Source: Sphingomonas yantingensis (GTDB lineage Bacteria; Pseudomonadota; Alphaproteobacteria; Sphingomonadales; Sphingomonadaceae). Taken from it: DNA of 64,000 nucleotides. The DNA lies in assembly GCF_014199325.1 (NCBI RefSeq), contig NZ_JACIJJ010000001.1:682001-746000 (forward strand). The letters run 5' to 3'. Below, piece after piece: positions 62,240-64,000 of this stretch (position 1 is the stretch's first letter; every line of letters starts with the position of its first letter). Made by a program: the position numbers and the translations under genes. A model generated the notes under the pieces. It was not told the DNA's origin and searched no databases. It saw only the letters and a program-made list of their open reading frames with translations.

Positions 62240-63238
62240 ATGAGCATACCGGACACCATGCGTGCGATCGACCCGGCCGAAGCTGGCGGTCCCGAAGTGC
62301 TGACGGTCGTCGAACGGCCGGTGCCGCAACCGGGCGATGGCGAGGTGCTGATCCGCGTCGCCGCCGCCGGGGTCAACCGCCCCGACGTGCTCCAGCGCAA
62401 GGGCGGCTATCCGCCGCCGACGGGCGCCCCCTCGATACCCGGCTTGGAAGTGGCGGGTGAGATCGTCGCGGTGGGCGAGGGCGTCGAGGATGCGCTGATC
62501 GGCCAGACCGTCTGTGCACTGATCGCGGGCGGCGGCTATGCCGAATATTGCCTCGCCCCCGCGGGCCAGTGCCTGCCCGTGCCGGAAGGGTTGTCGATCG
62601 TCGAGGCGGCGGCGATCCCCGAGACGCTGTTCACCGTCTGGACCAACCTGTTCGAGCGCGGTTTTGCGAGCGAGGGTGACAGTGTGCTTGTCCATGGCGG
62701 GACCAGCGGCATCGGCACGATGGCGATCCTGCTCGGCAAACTGTTCGGGCTGGAGGTGATCGTGACCGCGGGCAGCGATGCCAAGTGCCGGGCGGCGCTG
62801 GACCTCGGCGCGGCGCACGCGATCAACTACAAGGACGCCGATTTCGTCGCCGAGGTGAAGCGGATCACGGGCGGCCGCGGCGTCGCGGTGGTGCTCGACA
62901 TGGTCGGCGGCGACTATCTGCCGCGCAATCTCCAGTGCCTGGCCGAGGACGGCCGCCACGTGTCGATCGCGGTCCAGCGCGGCGCGGAGGCGACGATCCC
63001 GATCTTCGACATCATGCGTCGCCGCCTGACGCTGACGGGCTCGACGCTGCGCCCGCGCGATGCCGGGTTCAAGTCGATGGTCGCGGACGAACTCGCCCGC
63101 ACCGTCTGGCCGCATGTCGAGGCGGGGGCGTTGAGGCCCGTCATCGACAAGACCTTCCCGCTGGCGGAAGCCGCCGCTGCGCATGCACGCATGGAGGGTG
63201 GCGACCATGTGGGCAAGATCGTGCTGACGGTCGGCTGA
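62240..63238 (+). CDS. NAD(P)H quinone oxidoreductase, zeta-crystallin/PIG3 type
   Basis: A 332-residue medium-chain reductase without catalytic zinc ligands. The GroES-like domain has RVAAAGVNRPDVLQRKGGYPPPTGAPSIPGLEVAGEI (about 40-76). The Rossmann domain starts with VHGGTSGIGTMAI (about 151-163), and INYKDADFVAEVKRITGGRGVAVVLDMVGGDYL follows. The PIG3-like form reduces quinones with NADPH. The ATG at 62240 is used. It is divergent from DUF1192/clpA and not in an obvious operon with the next gene (85-base gap). Confidence 0.9.
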   Translation: MSIPDTMRAIDPAEAGGPEVLTVVERPVPQPGDGEVLIRVAAAGVNRPDVLQRKGGYPPPTGAPSIPGLEVAGEIVAVGEGVEDALIGQTVCALIAGGGYAEYCLAPAGQCLPVPEGLSIVEAAAIPETLFTVWTNLFERGFASEGDSVLVHGGTSGIGTMAILLGKLFGLEVIVTAGSDAKCRAALDLGAAHAINYKDADFVAEVKRITGGRGVAVVLDMVGGDYLPRNLQCLAEDGRHVSIAVQRGAEATIPIFDIMRRRLTLTGSTLRPRDAGFKSMVADELARTVWPHVEAGALRPVIDKTFPLAEAAAAHARMEGGDHVGKIVLTVG

Positions 63239-63323
63239 CGCGGTCCCGTAACGCCCGCGCCCACACGCTGTAACAATCCTGCCCCATGCCGCCCGGAGCC
63301 ACAAGCTTGCCGGGGAACACGCC

Positions 63324-64000
63324 ATGGGCACCGTCACCAAGCTGCCGTTCGAGGCCGCCGACCTGTTCGATTTTGCCGCAAGCTCGCCGCAGCGGCCCGA
63401 GCGGGACGGGATCGTGCGCCGGCGCTATCGCACCGTCTGGATCAGCGACGTGCATCTGGGCACCCGCGGCTGCAACGCGGAGATGCTGATCGACTTTCTC
63501 GATCACGTCGACAGCGAGACGATGTACCTGGTCGGCGACATCTTCGACGGGTGGCAGCTCAAGCGGAAATTCTACTGGCCCGCCAGCCACAACGACATCG
63601 TCTGGCGGATCATGAAGCGCGCCAAACGCGGCACGCGCATCGTCTACATCCCCGGCAACCATGACGAGATGTTCCGCCAGTTCACCGGCCTCGACTTCGG
63701 CGGCGTGAAGATCAAGCGACAGGCGATCCATACCACCGCCGACGGTCGCCGGCTGCTCGTCCTGCACGGGGACGAGTTCGATGCGATCACGCTGTCGCAC
63801 CGCTGGCTCGCGCATGCCGGGGATGCCGCCTATCACGTGATGATGGTGCTCAACCGCTGGGTGAACGCCTATCGCCGGGCGATGCGGCTGCCCTATTGGT
63901 CGCTCAGCAAATACGCCAAGCACAAGGTCAAGAACGCGATCGAGTTCATCTCCCGCTTCGAGGAGATCGTCGCGCACGAGGCCAAGGTACGCGGCGTCGA
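63324..64000 (+). CDS. Metallophosphatase, UDP-2,3-diacylglucosamine diphosphatase-like (3' end outside window)
   Basis: A calcineurin-type phosphoesterase cut by the window end, about 225 codons present. Metal-binding motifs are visible in order: WISDVHLGT (Asp42, His44), LVGDIFDGWQ (71-78), IPGNHDE (109-115), and LLVLHGDEFDA near residue 150. The final GHTH motif would lie beyond the window. Similar alphaproteobacterial proteins are annotated as lipid A pathway hydrolases (LpxH-like), but another phosphoesterase role is possible. ATG 63324 is preceded by GGGG at a usable distance. Confidence 0.85.
   Translation, partial: MGTVTKLPFEAADLFDFAASSPQRPERDGIVRRRYRTVWISDVHLGTRGCNAEMLIDFLDHVDSETMYLVGDIFDGWQLKRKFYWPASHNDIVWRIMKRAKRGTRIVYIPGNHDEMFRQFTGLDFGGVKIKRQAIHTTADGRRLLVLHGDEFDAITLSHRWLAHAGDAAYHVMMVLNRWVNAYRRAMRLPYWSLSKYAKHKVKNAIEFISRFEEIVAHEAKVRGV

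Overview
The window is high-GC DNA from an alphaproteobacterium, most likely a motile member of the Sphingomonadaceae. The evidence is a CcrM-type GANTC methyltransferase, a class I lysyl-tRNA synthetase, a DUF1206 protein, a DUF1192 gene upstream of clpA, the hisC-tyrA / metX-metW arrangement, and an rpsL-to-rplQ ribosomal block with fusA and tuf inside it. I see no tRNA, rRNA, CRISPR array, insertion sequence or prophage. The assignment rests on gene content and family recognition, not on a search.

Region 1 (1-13540) is flagellar. A long minus-strand operon runs from a sigma-54 activator of the FleQ/FlbD class through fliE, F, G, H, I, J, K, L, M, N, O, P, Q and into fliR, which is cut by the window edge. 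Many of these genes overlap by a few bases. A short flagellin gene is divergent from the operon. The gap between them has a sigma-54-like promoter on each strand and a 10-bp palindrome between the two. Region 2 (13546-19326) is a three-gene minus-strand signalling set: a membrane hybrid kinase with three receivers, a CheR methyltransferase, and a REC-PAS-HWE kinase-REC protein. It is convergent with flagellin across a terminator.

Region 3 (19556-33814) is mixed housekeeping and accessory: a degenerate RBBP9-like hydrolase, a DUF1206 membrane protein, metW-metX, hisC-tyrA, lysK, a bestrophin-like channel, ccrM with three GANTC sites upstream, folP, an unusual winged-helix protein, a small lipoprotein with a DUF3140 protein, and an exported amidohydrolase/hydrolase pair.

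Region 4 (33840-53990) is the str-S10-spc-alpha ribosomal block: rpsL, rpsG, fusA, tuf, terminator, rpsJ, structured gap, rplC, rplD, rplW, rplB, rpsS, rplV, rpsC, rplP, rpmC, rpsQ, rplN, rplX, rplE, rpsN, rpsH, rplF, rplR, rpsE, rpmD, rplO, secY, adk, rpsM, rpsK, rpoA, rplQ. The gene order is standard. Several intergenic gaps, however, are long and full of strong hairpins, and promoter-like sequences precede rpsL, secY and rpsM, so the block looks divided into several transcription units.

Region 5 (54005-64000) holds an exported prolyl oligopeptidase, a 39-codon candidate gene, guaA followed by a long palindrome, a hypothetical secreted protein with an outer-membrane beta-barrel-like protein, clpA and a DUF1192 gene on the minus strand, a quinone oxidoreductase, and a metallophosphatase cut by the window end.

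I found no clear novel defence or mobile system; this is mostly core genome. The candidates most worth a second look are the CheR/two-kinase module beside flagellin, a FliM without the usual CheY-binding N-terminus, the structured gaps in the ribosomal block, and the GANTC cluster in front of ccrM.
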